From assembly GCA_949290355.1 (NCBI GenBank), contig CASERN010000006.1:1-64000 (forward strand): 64,000 nucleotides of DNA, given 5' to 3'. Of the stretch, positions 1-8,717 are shown one piece after another (the stretch's first letter is position 1; each line of letters starts with the position of its first letter). Under the pieces are notes generated by a model. The model made no database searches. It was not told where the DNA came from and worked only from the letters and a program-made list of their open reading frames with translations. Source of the stretch: an uncultured bacterium (GTDB lineage: Bacteria > Cyanobacteriota > Vampirovibrionia > Gastranaerophilales > Gastranaerophilaceae). A program made the translations under genes and the position numbers.

Positions 1-221
1 ACCTCCAGTGTACGGGTTATCGCGCCAGCGGTAAACGCCCGGTAGCTGTGTTCCAAGCGGATAAGTGCTGAAAGCATATAAGTACGAAGCCCACCGTAAG
101 ATGAGATCTCTCATGACATAAGTCAGTAAGTCCCCGTGCAGATTACACGGTTGATAGGTCAGAGATGTAAGAATGGCAACATTTTCAGTCGACTGATACT
201 AATAGGACGAGGGCTTTTCCT
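1..221 (+). rRNA. rrl: 23S ribosomal RNA, 3' end (partial)
   Basis: The first ~220 bases read as the conserved 3' end of bacterial 23S rRNA, including the domain VI stretch ending in GACTGATACTAATAGG-like sequence followed by a pyrimidine-rich end. The 5' part lies outside the window. The exact 3' end is estimated. An ~80 bp spacer with no tRNA separates it from the 5S gene. Confidence 0.93.
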
Positions 222-298
222 AACTAAGTTAGGTGATTGCGTTAACCTTATAATCATTATGCAACTTTCAGGGTACAGTGAGTACTAATTAAAAGACT

Positions 299-415
299 TG
301 CTGGTGACCAAGAGTGAGGAAAACACCCGTTCCCATCCCGAACACGGTCGTAAAGACTCACATCGGTGAAAATACTTGGCGGGCCACCGCCTGGGAAGAT
401 AGCTCGTTGCCAGCG
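299..415 (+). rRNA. rrf: 5S ribosomal RNA
   Basis: A ~117 nt unit with the 5S core (CCCATCCCGAACACGG-like loop) and a closing helix between GCTGGTG near 300 and TGCCAGC near 408-414. It follows the 23S gene and precedes a strong terminator, so it is the last gene of an rRNA operon. Ends are set by the terminal helix and may be off by a few bases. Confidence 0.92.
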
Positions 416-424
416 CCTATTTTT

Positions 425-467
425 AAAAGAGTTAAATGATGTTATATCATTTAACTCTTTTTTAATG
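425..467 (+). terminator. Rho-independent terminator of the rRNA operon
   Basis: A perfect 16-bp stem (425-440 with 446-461) and a 5-nt loop run into a T tract, directly after the 5S gene. Confidence 0.93.
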
Positions 468-481
468 TTATATGATTTTAA

Positions 482-715
482 TTAATGGCAATGACCATAT
501 TCACAGGATTCGTTTTTCTCTGTAATTTCGCATTTGTGTATTGTTGCTCCTGTTATAACTGCACTTATACCTACTAAAGAGTATACTATTCTTGATAGAA
601 TTGTCATATCGCCAAATAATGCAGCAACAAGGTCAAAATTAAATAATCCTATAAGTCCCCAGTTAAGGGCTCCTATTAGAACTAGTGCAAATGCTGTGTA
701 TTTTAAAATATTCAT
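482..715 (-). CDS. DUF378 family small membrane protein
   Basis: A 77-residue protein with two predicted transmembrane helices. The first holds a GALNWGLIGLF-type signature characteristic of the DUF378 (YuzA-like) family; the second spans about residues 40-60. The C-terminus is Cys/His-rich (KCE, CEYGHCH) and could bind a metal, which I infer only from composition. An AAGGAGG ribosome binding site lies 5-6 nt before the ATG. The function of the family is unknown. It is transcribed toward the rRNA terminator and has no operon partner. Confidence 0.85.
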   Translation of the reverse strand: MNILKYTAFALVLIGALNWGLIGLFNFDLVAALFGDMTILSRIVYSLVGISAVITGATIHKCEITEKNESCEYGHCH

Positions 716-866
716 TTCATACCTCCTTTTATATCTGTTATGAAAATTTTGTTGGATTTACTATTTTGTTTTTTTATTATGACTTAATATATACAAGAAT
801 TAATTGCGAGCAAGTATTAAGTATTTAGTATTATTTATATTGTTTTTTATTTTAAATATTTTTTTA

Positions 867-894
867 TTGACTTTTTTGATTAAATGATTATTGA
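867..894 (+). promoter_or_regulatory. Candidate leaderless promoter for the zinc-ribbon gene
   Basis: TTGACT at 867-872 and TATTGA at 889-894 are 16 bp apart, with only 6 nt between the -10 box and the ATG at 901. Transcription would start at about the start codon, and there is no Shine-Dalgarno sequence. Confidence 0.45.
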
Positions 895-900
895 ATTAAT

Positions 901-1284
901 ATGAGAATTTTAGATTTTTTTAAATTCCATAATAAATGTGAACATTGGAAAGTCAGACCAGATGTCGATTATGCTTATTGTCCAGATTGTGGGGAATTGG
1001 TCGAAAATCAATGGTATTTGGTTAGGTGTTCTTGTTGTGGAGTAAAGTTAAAAGGAGTTATTAAGAATAATAATATTATTCCTGAAAAACATTTTTGTCA
1101 TAATTGCGGTGCTAGAGATTTTGTAGTTGAACGTATTGATAAAATTAATTTTATAGATATAAATTATGCTGTATTAATGCGTGTTGTGGTTGAGAGAAAA
1201 AATATTAATTATATCCAAAGTTGGATTGATTGTGATTTTAGAACATCAAATTACAGACCGAAACTGCTGCAACAATTCCTATAA
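901..1284 (+). CDS. Zinc-ribbon protein of unknown function
   Basis: A 127-residue protein with paired Cys motifs in its first 80 residues: C-x2-H near residue 13, CPDCG near 27, CSCCG near 44 and CHNCG near 66. These probably form one or two zinc ribbons. The rest, about residues 80-127, is not recognisable. The last ~47 bp overlap the 3' end of spmB on the opposite strand. No function can be assigned; nucleic acid or protein binding through zinc is the general expectation. Confidence 0.75.
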   Translation: MRILDFFKFHNKCEHWKVRPDVDYAYCPDCGELVENQWYLVRCSCCGVKLKGVIKNNNIIPEKHFCHNCGARDFVVERIDKINFIDINYAVLMRVVVERKNINYIQSWIDCDFRTSNYRPKLLQQFL

Positions 1285-1771
1285 AGTCTGCTAAGAGACC
1301 TACTATTAATGCATATCGATATTTTGATATGCCTACTGATCCAAAATAAACTGCAAGAACATAAAATGTTGTTTCACTAGATCCTACCATTATTGCCGAT
1401 AATTTTGTTGCGTAATCATCAGGACCTAAATTGTGAGCGATATCTGAGAAAATTCCTAATGCAGCGGATCCAGATAGTGATCTTACAAGCATTAAAGGAA
1501 TAGTTTCTGAAGGAATATTAAAATGTTTTAAAAAAGGTGTGCATGTATTACTTATCAGATCAATTGCTCCAGAGGCTCTGAACATTGATATTGAAACTAT
1601 AATTGCAACCAAATAAGGAATGATATTGACAGATACTTTAAATCCTTCTTTTGCACCTTCAGTAAATGTTTCGTATAACGCAACTTTTTTTACCAGACCA
1701 AACGTCATTATTAGTATGATTATTGATGGTAAAGCCCATAATGAAATTGTGTTCATAAGTGAATGAAACAT
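1238..1771 (-). CDS. spmB: Spore maturation protein B homologue (nucleoside-recognition/Gate domain)
   Basis: A 177-residue, very hydrophobic protein with at least four membrane helices. It carries the Gate-domain signatures of SpmB (GAIDLIS, RSLSGSAALGIFSD, SSETTFYVLAVYFGSV). It follows spmA with an overlapping stop and start (TAATG), so the two are translationally coupled. In spore formers SpmA/B affect spore core dehydration; homologous pairs are widespread in non-sporulating bacteria, where their substrate is unknown. Its 3' end overlaps the convergent zinc-ribbon gene. Confidence 0.93.
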   Translation of the reverse strand: MFHSLMNTISLWALPSIIILIMTFGLVKKVALYETFTEGAKEGFKVSVNIIPYLVAIIVSISMFRASGAIDLISNTCTPFLKHFNIPSETIPLMLVRSLSGSAALGIFSDIAHNLGPDDYATKLSAIMVGSSETTFYVLAVYFGSVGISKYRYALIVGLLADFIGIVAAVSVCNLMF

Positions 1772-2370
1772 TACTCTTTCTCCTTACTGATTTGGGGTTT
1801 CCAATATTTTTGAAACCCTTTTGCTAGTAGAATTGCACTAATGAAGGAGATTGATGTTACCAGTAGTGTAGGTGCTATGATTTCTGTTGGATTTTTATAT
1901 CCAATACCAATCAAAATAGCAATTACTGTTGCCGGTATAAGTTGAAAGCCTGCTGTATTCATTCCTAGTAGCATACACATAGAATTAGATGCTGATTTTT
2001 TGTCTATATTTAATTTTTGCAGTTCTTCCATGGCTTTTATACCGATTGGAGTGGCTGCATTGGTTAATCCTATAGCGTTTGCAGAAAAATTCATGGCTAT
2101 ATCACCTATTGCTGGGGAATCTTCTGGGATTTCATTAAATAATTTTTTTGTGATCGGTTTAATTATTTTAGCTATTATTTTTATTAGTCCGCTTTTTTCC
2201 GCAATTTTCATCATTCCAAGCCAAAATGCCATTATCCCAATCAATGAAAAAGCAACTTTTACGGATAGTTCAGCTCCAGTTAAAATAGAGTTTACAACAT
2301 CAGATAACTTACCGTTTATTGCGCCAATAATAATTGATATTACTATTAAAAAGTAAAAAATATAATTCAT
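1771..2370 (-). CDS. spmA: Spore maturation protein A homologue (nucleoside-recognition/Gate domain)
   Basis: A 199-residue membrane protein with about five hydrophobic segments and typical SpmA motifs (AFWLGMMKIAEKSGL, NFSANAIGLTNAATP, MLLGMNTAGFQLIP). First gene of the spmA-spmB pair. There is no ribosome binding site before the ATG; instead a well-spaced promoter ends 6 nt upstream, which suggests a leaderless message. Probably a small-molecule or ion transport pair rather than a sporulation function, since nothing else in the window points to sporulation. Confidence 0.93.
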   Translation of the reverse strand: MNYIFYFLIVISIIIGAINGKLSDVVNSILTGAELSVKVAFSLIGIMAFWLGMMKIAEKSGLIKIIAKIIKPITKKLFNEIPEDSPAIGDIAMNFSANAIGLTNAATPIGIKAMEELQKLNIDKKSASNSMCMLLGMNTAGFQLIPATVIAILIGIGYKNPTEIIAPTLLVTSISFISAILLAKGFQKYWKPQISKEKE

Positions 2371-2376
2371 AAATGT

Positions 2377-2405
2377 ATTAAAGCATTAATATATTTTTAG
2401 GTCAA
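2377..2405 (-). promoter_or_regulatory. Candidate leaderless promoter of spmAB
   Basis: On the minus strand TTGACC (2405-2400) and TTTAAT (2382-2377), preceded by TGC, are 17 bp apart. Six bases (ACATTT) separate the -10 box from the spmA ATG. Confidence 0.5.
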
Positions 2406-2416
2406 TTTATAAAAAT

Positions 2417-2446
2417 GAAAAAGTTCGGATATTACCGAACTTTTTT
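2417..2446 (-). terminator. Hairpin terminator, probably bidirectional
   Basis: The stem AAAGTTCGG/CCGAACTTT has a 6-nt loop and T tracts on both sides. It sits directly after the stop codon of the minus-strand 98-residue gene and before the spmA promoter. Confidence 0.8.
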
Positions 2447-2450
2447 TATT

Positions 2451-2747
2451 TTATTTTTTGAATAATTTAGTTATTATTTTTTTTATTAATGTAGGCTTTT
2501 TAAATGGTTTATTTATTTCATCAATTAATTTATTTCTTTCAAGGTTATCTATATATGCTTTTCGCCAATTTTTAAGAACTTTAATTGGATTATGAACAGA
2601 TGGTCCAGATGTGTTTACTAAATCTTGGTAATATTTTCTGTCCATTGTTTCTAAATTTTGTCTGTTTTTCATACAAGCGTTTTGTGATATAAATTTTCTT
2701 TCTTTGGTAGCTCCAATTATTGATTTAATTGTTCGTTCTATTCTCAT
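2451..2747 (-). CDS. Small basic protein of unknown function
   Basis: A 98-residue Lys/Arg-rich protein, with no hydrophobic segment and no recognised domain. It has a lysine-rich C-terminus ending KKIITKLFKK and a central NPIKVLKNWRKAY stretch. It stands alone between two hairpin terminators, so it is probably its own transcription unit. Nucleic acid binding is possible from the charge but not shown. Confidence 0.6.
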   Translation of the reverse strand: MRIERTIKSIIGATKERKFISQNACMKNRQNLETMDRKYYQDLVNTSGPSVHNPIKVLKNWRKAYIDNLERNKLIDEINKPFKKPTLIKKIITKLFKK

Positions 2748-2770
2748 TTTTTTAACCTTTCCTTTGGGGT

Positions 2771-2804
2771 AAAAACCGGCCTTTTCTAATTATAAAAAGG
2801 CCGG
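2771..2804 (-). terminator. Rho-independent terminator after the acetyl-CoA synthetase gene
   Basis: A perfect 10-bp GC-rich stem (2776-2785 with 2795-2804) runs into TTTTT on the minus strand, about 50 bp after the stop of the ADP-forming synthetase. Confidence 0.85.
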
Positions 2805-2856
2805 CATTATTTTATTGCTATTTTTTTTATATTTATTTACATTATTTAAGATTATA

Positions 2857-5010
2857 TTAGCAGCAGCAAGCTTTGCAGTCGCAATTTAAAGCTTTTTTAG
2901 CTTCTTCTAATCTTACCTTGATACGACCATCTACGGCAATACCTTCACCTGTTGATTCAGAGATTAACAGTGGGTTAATATCTAATTCATCAATGAATTT
3001 AAAGTCGTTTACAAGTTGAGATAATCTCAATAATGTTTCTTGAATTTGGTCGATTTGAGCAGGTTTTGTACCTCTTGCACCTTCTAACAATTTGTATGCT
3101 TTAACTGATTTGATCATATCTAAAGCATCAATATCTGTTAAAGGAGCAATTCTGAATGTTACGTCTTTCATAACTTCAACGAATACACCACCTAAACCAA
3201 ACATCATCATTGGTCCATATTGAGGATCTGTTGCAATACCGCAAACCATTTCGCGGCTGCCTTTAACCATCTCTTGAATGATTACACCTTCAAGTCCTTC
3301 AAGCAAACCTTTTGCTTCAAGTCTTTCAAGCAATCCTTTATATTCTTTTCTTAATTGTTCTTCTGATTTGATGTTAACAACAACACCGCCTACATCAGTT
3401 TTGTGAGAAGTTGTTTTTGAAGTCATTTTCATTACAACAGGGTAGCCAATTGAGTTTCCTAATTCAACAACTTCTTCTTCATTTGTAGCTAATCCGTACT
3501 TGCAAGCTCTGATACCGTATGCTTGTAATACATCGATAGATTCAAGTGTTGTAAGTTGTGCTCTGCCTTCGGCTAATGAGTTTTTAATAATTTTTTCAAC
3601 TTTAGCTTTGTCTACATCGTAGCAAGGAATTTTGCCTTCAGGTCTTTCCATCCATAATCTTTGTTGATTTAATCTGTTCAAACCGTCAGCAGCTTCTTCT
3701 GCATACATGAAGAATGGCATATTAACATTCATATCTGAAAGTTTTGAGAAGAATTCATTTTTAGTCATGAATACACCAATAACTGGTTTTTCTGGATGTT
3801 CTGCTTTGATTTCCATTAAAGCTTTAGCAACATCAATGTCTTTTAAGCCTAAGAATGGAAGATAAATTGTGATAATCATGTCAACATTTTCATCAGAAAT
3901 AACTGTTTCTAATGTTTGTTTATAGTGTTCGATAGGAGCTGATGCAATCATATCGATTGGGTTTTTAACTGATGCTGCAGATGGCAAGAAACTTCTTAAT
4001 TTATCTTTTGTAGCATCAGAAATTTTAGCCATTTGCATACCGTATTCACATACAGCATCTGTAGCCATAATTCCAGGTCCGCCTGAGTTTGTGATAATTG
4101 CAACTCTGTCCCCTTTTGGAATTGGACAGTTTGCAAATACTTTAGCTGTTGCAAATAAGTTTTTCAAAGAAAATTCTCTGATTACACCTGATTGATGTAA
4201 TAATGCAGCAGCAGCTTTATCAGCACCTGCTAATGAACCTGTATGAGATGATGCTGCAGAAGCTCCAGCTGCTGAACGACCTGATTTTAATGCTAGGATT
4301 GGTTTTTTCTTTGTAACTCTTGATGCTAATTTCCTGAAGTTAGCTGGATTTTGGATTGATTCCATATAAAGTAGGATTTGTTCTACATCATCATCATTTT
4401 CCCAATATTCAATAGCTGTTTCAGCGTTTACATCTGCTTGGTTACCAATTGAAATGAATTGTGCAAAACCAAGGTTTAAGTCTTTTAATATATTTAAAAT
4501 ACCTCCGCCTAATGCTCCTGATTGAGATACAAATCCAATATTTCCTCTTTCTGGTAAGCTTTCAGCGAAACATCCGTCCATTCTGATATCAGGGTGAGTA
4601 TTTACAACACCTAAGCAGTTAGGACCTACACATCTCATACCATATTCTTTAATTTTTTCAACTAATTGTTTTTCTAATTCTGCACCTTCTTTTCCAGTTT
4701 CTTTGAAACCTGCAGTAATTATACAAATACCTTTAATACCTTTTTCGTGGCATTGGTCAATTGTTGATAATACAAATTTTGCATTTACAACGATAATTGC
4801 AAGATCTACTTCTCCAGGAATTTCTAATACAGAAGTGTATGCTTGCAATCCTTCAATTATACCGCCTTTTGGATTTACAGGATAAATTTTACCGTTAAAT
4901 TTGTATTCCTGTAATCTTTTCATAATATCAGAACCGATAGTATGTTCTTTTGTTGATGCACCGATAACCGCTATTGATTTCGGTTTCATAATTTTGTCTA
5001 AAAGATTCAT
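2857..5010 (-). CDS. Acetate--CoA ligase (ADP-forming), fused alpha-beta subunits
   Basis: A 717-residue cytoplasmic enzyme that converts acyl-CoA, ADP and phosphate to the acid, CoA and ATP, so it makes ATP at the end of fermentation. Residues 1-~460 form the CoA-binding and ligase part (IAVIGAS near the start, GPNCLGV, SQSGALG, and SSHTGSLAG holding the His that is phosphorylated in this family). Residues ~480-705 form the ATP-grasp half (YPVVMKMTS, SHKTDVGGV, INPLL). The length is normal for the fused form. A good ribosome binding site precedes the ATG. The last nine residues, CDCKACCC-like, contain five cysteines, which is unusual for the family. It is followed by a strong terminator. Confidence 0.93.
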   Translation of the reverse strand: MNLLDKIMKPKSIAVIGASTKEHTIGSDIMKRLQEYKFNGKIYPVNPKGGIIEGLQAYTSVLEIPGEVDLAIIVVNAKFVLSTIDQCHEKGIKGICIITAGFKETGKEGAELEKQLVEKIKEYGMRCVGPNCLGVVNTHPDIRMDGCFAESLPERGNIGFVSQSGALGGGILNILKDLNLGFAQFISIGNQADVNAETAIEYWENDDDVEQILLYMESIQNPANFRKLASRVTKKKPILALKSGRSAAGASAASSHTGSLAGADKAAAALLHQSGVIREFSLKNLFATAKVFANCPIPKGDRVAIITNSGGPGIMATDAVCEYGMQMAKISDATKDKLRSFLPSAASVKNPIDMIASAPIEHYKQTLETVISDENVDMIITIYLPFLGLKDIDVAKALMEIKAEHPEKPVIGVFMTKNEFFSKLSDMNVNMPFFMYAEEAADGLNRLNQQRLWMERPEGKIPCYDVDKAKVEKIIKNSLAEGRAQLTTLESIDVLQAYGIRACKYGLATNEEEVVELGNSIGYPVVMKMTSKTTSHKTDVGGVVVNIKSEEQLRKEYKGLLERLEAKGLLEGLEGVIIQEMVKGSREMVCGIATDPQYGPMMMFGLGGVFVEVMKDVTFRIAPLTDIDALDMIKSVKAYKLLEGARGTKPAQIDQIQETLLRLSQLVNDFKFIDELDINPLLISESTGEGIAVDGRIKVRLEEAKKALNCDCKACCC

Positions 5011-5031
5011 TTTCTTTCCTTTCTTTTCTTC

Positions 5032-5448
5032 TTATTTTTTATTATTTTGTATGAATTTTACAAATTTCTGACTTAATTTATTCATCGTATTTTTTAATTT
5101 ATAAAAAAAACTGTTGTTTTGTTTTGTTGTATATGCTTTTGCACTTTCAATTTTTTTATAAGTATCTATAGCTCTTTTAGCTGCAGCTATAACTGTTTCT
5201 TTATTTGTATAAGTGGTCTCTATTGGTTGTACCATTAGAGAAGAAGCTAATTTATCTTTTTGTATATATATTTTTGTTTTGTTAAATGGTTGAGATAAAT
5301 ATATGTTAGCATCAAGATTTCTAACTATTTTCATTGGTCTTAATTCTTTAGCAATTTCTTTTAACTTGGGTATATTATAGCTGTTTTTTAGGACGATAAC
5401 TTGCCCTGTAAAATTGGATTTATAATTATTATTTATAGAAATATCCAT
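5032..5448 (-). CDS. Unknown protein with N-terminal N-F-T-G tail
   Basis: A 138-residue soluble, basic protein. The N-terminus MDISINNNYKSNFTG resembles the short Asn-rich, F-x-G-containing tails on two other proteins in this window (starts at 21139 and 50374). The remainder has no recognised domain; a helical C-terminal part is rich in Lys, Phe and Asn. AAGGAG lies 6-7 nt before the ATG. It sits between the radical SAM gene and the acetyl-CoA synthetase gene on the same strand, with short gaps, and may be cotranscribed with them. Confidence 0.6.
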   Translation of the reverse strand: MDISINNNYKSNFTGQVIVLKNSYNIPKLKEIAKELRPMKIVRNLDANIYLSQPFNKTKIYIQKDKLASSLMVQPIETTYTNKETVIAAAKRAIDTYKKIESAKAYTTKQNNSFFYKLKNTMNKLSQKFVKFIQNNKK

Positions 5449-5457
5449 TTTTTCTCC

Positions 5458-6072
5458 TTAGTACCCGTTTTTAATCCATTCTCTTACTCTAAACTTTGCC
5501 CCAAGGCTGTATGCTATTTCTTTGCATTTCTCAAGGTTAAGATGTCTGCCTTTGTATCCTTCAACTACGCTTGCAACAACTGATATGCTTTCATTAGAAC
5601 AAGCTTTGATAAATTTTTTTACTTCTTCGTAAGCTTCATCAAATTTTGGCTGAGAAAGTTCGTTGTATTCCTCTAGAGTTGAGCCGTTTAAGCTTACTGA
5701 AAACTCATCAATGAGCCCTTTTAATTCTGGTACTACATTTCTTTTATAAACAAAATTTGCATGGCCGTTTGTATTAACTCTTATTTTGGTTTCGGGGTAT
5801 TTATCTTTAATATATTTTGCAACTTCTTTTAACACATCAAGTTTTAACATTGGTTCTCCATAGCCGCAAAATATAACTTCTTTAGATGGGTTAAATGTAT
5901 TTAATTGTTTGATGACATCCGCTGCTGTAGAATCTTCATTATCTAACCATAATTCTTGCCCTTTTACGTCATCTTTATCTTTTCTCAAGCAAAAAATACA
6001 ATCATTTGTACATCTGTTAGTCAAGTTTATATAAATTTTACCGTCAAGTAAATAAACTAAGATATTTGCCAT
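5458..6072 (-). CDS. Radical SAM protein of the TatD-associated type
   Basis: A 204-residue radical SAM protein. The 4Fe-4S-binding CTNDCIFC (Cys-x3-Cys-x2-Cys) is at about residues 22-29, preceded by INLTNR, and followed by the GYGEP SAM-binding motif near residue 90 and RVNTNGHAN. This set is typical of the compact radical SAM family normally found beside or fused to TatD deoxyribonuclease. No tatD gene is present within several kilobases here. The reaction of the family is not known. Confidence 0.85.
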   Translation of the reverse strand: MANILVYLLDGKIYINLTNRCTNDCIFCLRKDKDDVKGQELWLDNEDSTAADVIKQLNTFNPSKEVIFCGYGEPMLKLDVLKEVAKYIKDKYPETKIRVNTNGHANFVYKRNVVPELKGLIDEFSVSLNGSTLEEYNELSQPKFDEAYEEVKKFIKACSNESISVVASVVEGYKGRHLNLEKCKEIAYSLGAKFRVREWIKNGY

Positions 6073-6129
6073 AGCTAGCCTTTCAATAACAGAATTATTG
6101 CATGGGCAAAATTTTTTTACAAGTAAATA

Positions 6130-7722
6130 TTAACTCTTTTTAGTCTTTTGTTCATTTGAATAATCTGCAGTTCCAGGAAAAGCATTTGAGCCTGTAACTT
6201 TTCTAGTAATCCAGTACTGAATTTTTGGAATAAATGTTGATAGGAATGCTGCAGATATTGCGAAACCGACTCCCCAATTGAGTGCATTTTTAAAGTAGTT
6301 TTCTCTGCAAACTTTATTGAGTAAATCTTTAGTAATTTCTCCGTTTTTAGCTTTTTTGAGAACTGTTTCTACATAAGCTTTGATTTCTGCTTCTTTTTTG
6401 ATAAATGTATCTTTAGATATAAATCTATATTCTTTGTCAAATACCGGCTCTGAAATTTTGCCTGTAAATAGATTTTGGTCTGATGTAGAACATCTGAATA
6501 CATTTTTTAAGAATTCCGGTAAGTTAGCTGCTCCGCCTTTGAATATATTGTTAATTTGATTTTCTGTGATTATAGCTTCACCTGCAAGTTTTGGTTGAAG
6601 CTCAGACATCTCTTTTGCTAATTTTTCAAAGTTATTGATTTCTGCTTGAGAATATTTATTTACAGGATCTTTAATTATTTTGATAAACTTATCAAGTTTA
6701 ATAATACCTTTATTATCTTGTAAATTATCGGCAATATTTTTATTCATGTAATTTTGAATATTATTAATATCACCTAAAATTTCTGTTCTAAATTTATCTT
6801 TATTCATGCTGCCATTATTTTTGTCTAATACTGATTGCATTAAATCTGTTACTTGTTTTGCGGCAATAGGATCAAGACGTGTAGTTCTACCATCTTGGAT
6901 TTTATTTAATATTGCTGCAATTACAGGCATGTTAAACATATAAAAGTAGCTGGATGAAATATCTCTGAATAAAACTTCTGTTCTTTCATGGTTATTTCTG
7001 GCGCAAACTCCTCTGCCTACCCATACACCCATGTCAGTTGAAAGTAATTGGTATTTTGGATTGTTTTCAAAGCTGTATGCTAATGACATTAATGTCTGAG
7101 GCGAAATTGCACCAAATGATGGATCTTTACTTTGGTTTAAGAATTTATCCATTGTATAAGTAGGCTTATTTGTATTATTTGAGTCTTTTTCTGTTTGCGG
7201 TTTATTTTTTCTTAGGATATATTTTGTAATAGCCTGATTTGTCTTCGGTAGAACAAGACCAACCAAGCAGTTTGCAAGCACGATACTTGTCATGACTTTG
7301 CCAAATTTATAATTAGCAATTATTTTTTCCATTTTAGCTGGTTCATGTTTTAATTTCCCAGCCATTTTCTTTAAATAATTACCTACAGGATTTCTGACAG
7401 TATCTTTGCCAGTATCAAAATCTGGAAGATTATATATTTTTTCTCCTACAAATTTGTCTATCAGTTTATTAAACAGCGGAACACCGCTAAACCAAAATAT
7501 TGCACCCGTTAATTCTTCGGTAAGTCTTTCTCTTGCTTCTGTAAAACCTCCTCTTTTGTAGGCTTGATATGTTCTACCACCTTCAACAAAAGCTTCCAAA
7601 AGCATGACAGGAGCTATAGAACGGCTTGCAAGCCCTTTTACAAATTTTCTTCCGTAACTGAAATCTTTTAACGTTTGGTTTGGTTTTATATTAATATTTA
7701 TATTATTTATACTAGATGTCAT
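6130..7722 (-). CDS. Large unknown protein with membrane segments
   Basis: A 530-residue protein. The N-terminus is an Asn/Ile-rich tail (MTSSINNININIKP). Hydrophobic stretches occur around residues 90-105, 145-160 (SIVLANCLVGLVLP) and 480-500 (GVGFAISAAFLSTFIP). The middle, about 190-470, is polar and mostly helical. No known domain is recognised. The divergent neighbour at 7912 has a similar layout (polar Asn-rich start, several short glycine-rich hydrophobic segments), which hints at a related role. The start is placed at the ATG with a weak GAGA-type ribosome binding site. Confidence 0.65.
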   Translation of the reverse strand: MTSSINNININIKPNQTLKDFSYGRKFVKGLASRSIAPVMLLEAFVEGGRTYQAYKRGGFTEARERLTEELTGAIFWFSGVPLFNKLIDKFVGEKIYNLPDFDTGKDTVRNPVGNYLKKMAGKLKHEPAKMEKIIANYKFGKVMTSIVLANCLVGLVLPKTNQAITKYILRKNKPQTEKDSNNTNKPTYTMDKFLNQSKDPSFGAISPQTLMSLAYSFENNPKYQLLSTDMGVWVGRGVCARNNHERTEVLFRDISSSYFYMFNMPVIAAILNKIQDGRTTRLDPIAAKQVTDLMQSVLDKNNGSMNKDKFRTEILGDINNIQNYMNKNIADNLQDNKGIIKLDKFIKIIKDPVNKYSQAEINNFEKLAKEMSELQPKLAGEAIITENQINNIFKGGAANLPEFLKNVFRCSTSDQNLFTGKISEPVFDKEYRFISKDTFIKKEAEIKAYVETVLKKAKNGEITKDLLNKVCRENYFKNALNWGVGFAISAAFLSTFIPKIQYWITRKVTGSNAFPGTADYSNEQKTKKS

Positions 7723-7911
7723 AAATTTTTCTCGGCTGATTTTACTTTGTTTAATATCTCTGAAAAATTTTTTTTGCTTAAAGTTTTTACTTTTTTAATA
7801 TTTTGTTACAGTATTTTATTCTAATTAAGTTTTGTTAATTTTGAAAATTTTAATAGCAATGTTTTTTATTTATTGTTTTTGATAGAATGGAAGTGAAGAA
7901 GGTGTTTAAAA

Positions 7912-8691
7912 ATGCAAGTAAGTCCGATTAGCAATACGAATAATCAAGTTAGGGTCAATAATATTGATAATAAAGATAAGAGGGTTAAAGCCGGGGTTGT
8001 GGCGACTTCTTTGTTAGGGGTTGCAACGGCACTTGCTCACGTTTCAAAAAGACAAGGTTTTTCTTTATCGCCGTCTGTTATAAAAAATACTCCAATTAAG
8101 GATTGGGCTATTTTTAGATTATATGATACAAATAATCCTAGCAAAAAATTAGTAGAGCTTGAAGGTCCGCAGATTATTGAACTTGCTGGAGCATCTGTGT
8201 TAGGTGGACTTTTAGGTGGTGCAATATTTGATGATAAAAAACATTTGAAAGCAAAACTGAGAGAATCTGTAAATCAGATGTTAGGGAATGTTCTTGTCCC
8301 AATATGTTGTGTATGGGCAGCTTCCGATTTATATAAAAAGAATGAATCTAAGATTTTAAAAGCAGTCCCTCAAATTAAAGAATCAGGACTTGCATCAAAG
8401 ATTTTTAATAAAGCATTGAAAGCGTTACCTGGATCTTTTGCAACTATTGCGGCATTAAGTCTTGGTATTTTAGCAGGAAACAGGGTGTCCAATTTTATAA
8501 ATGAAAAAATATTTAACAAAAAAGTGAAACGAGAAATTAAAAGTTCAGATTTTGCTCCACATGTTGATGACTTAGGTATGGCAATATCTTTAATGGCTAC
8601 GAAATCTAAGTTCTCGTCATTTATTCAAAGAATAGTTCCTGCATTCTTATGTGTACCAGGAATTGAAGTTGGAATGCATAGAGATGAATAG
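7912..8691 (+). CDS. Unknown membrane-associated protein
   Basis: A 259-residue protein with an Asn-rich N-terminus (MQVSPISNTNNQV), then hydrophobic segments near residues 26-42 (AGVVATSLLGVATALAH), 88-105, 120-136 and 170-188. It has no signal peptide-like cleavage site and no recognised family. It is transcribed away from the 530-residue protein at 6130-7722, and its 3' end faces the GH77 gene with a 26-bp gap. No function assigned. Confidence 0.65.
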   Translation: MQVSPISNTNNQVRVNNIDNKDKRVKAGVVATSLLGVATALAHVSKRQGFSLSPSVIKNTPIKDWAIFRLYDTNNPSKKLVELEGPQIIELAGASVLGGLLGGAIFDDKKHLKAKLRESVNQMLGNVLVPICCVWAASDLYKKNESKILKAVPQIKESGLASKIFNKALKALPGSFATIAALSLGILAGNRVSNFINEKIFNKKVKREIKSSDFAPHVDDLGMAISLMATKSKFSSFIQRIVPAFLCVPGIEVGMHRDE

Positions 8692-8717
8692 TTTTAATTT
8701 ATTCTTAAACTATTAAA

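Noticed and set aside
2000-2356. Plus-strand frame of 118 codons opposite spmA
   Set aside because: It is a hydrophobic mirror of the well-recognised SpmA protein and has no ribosome binding site of its own.
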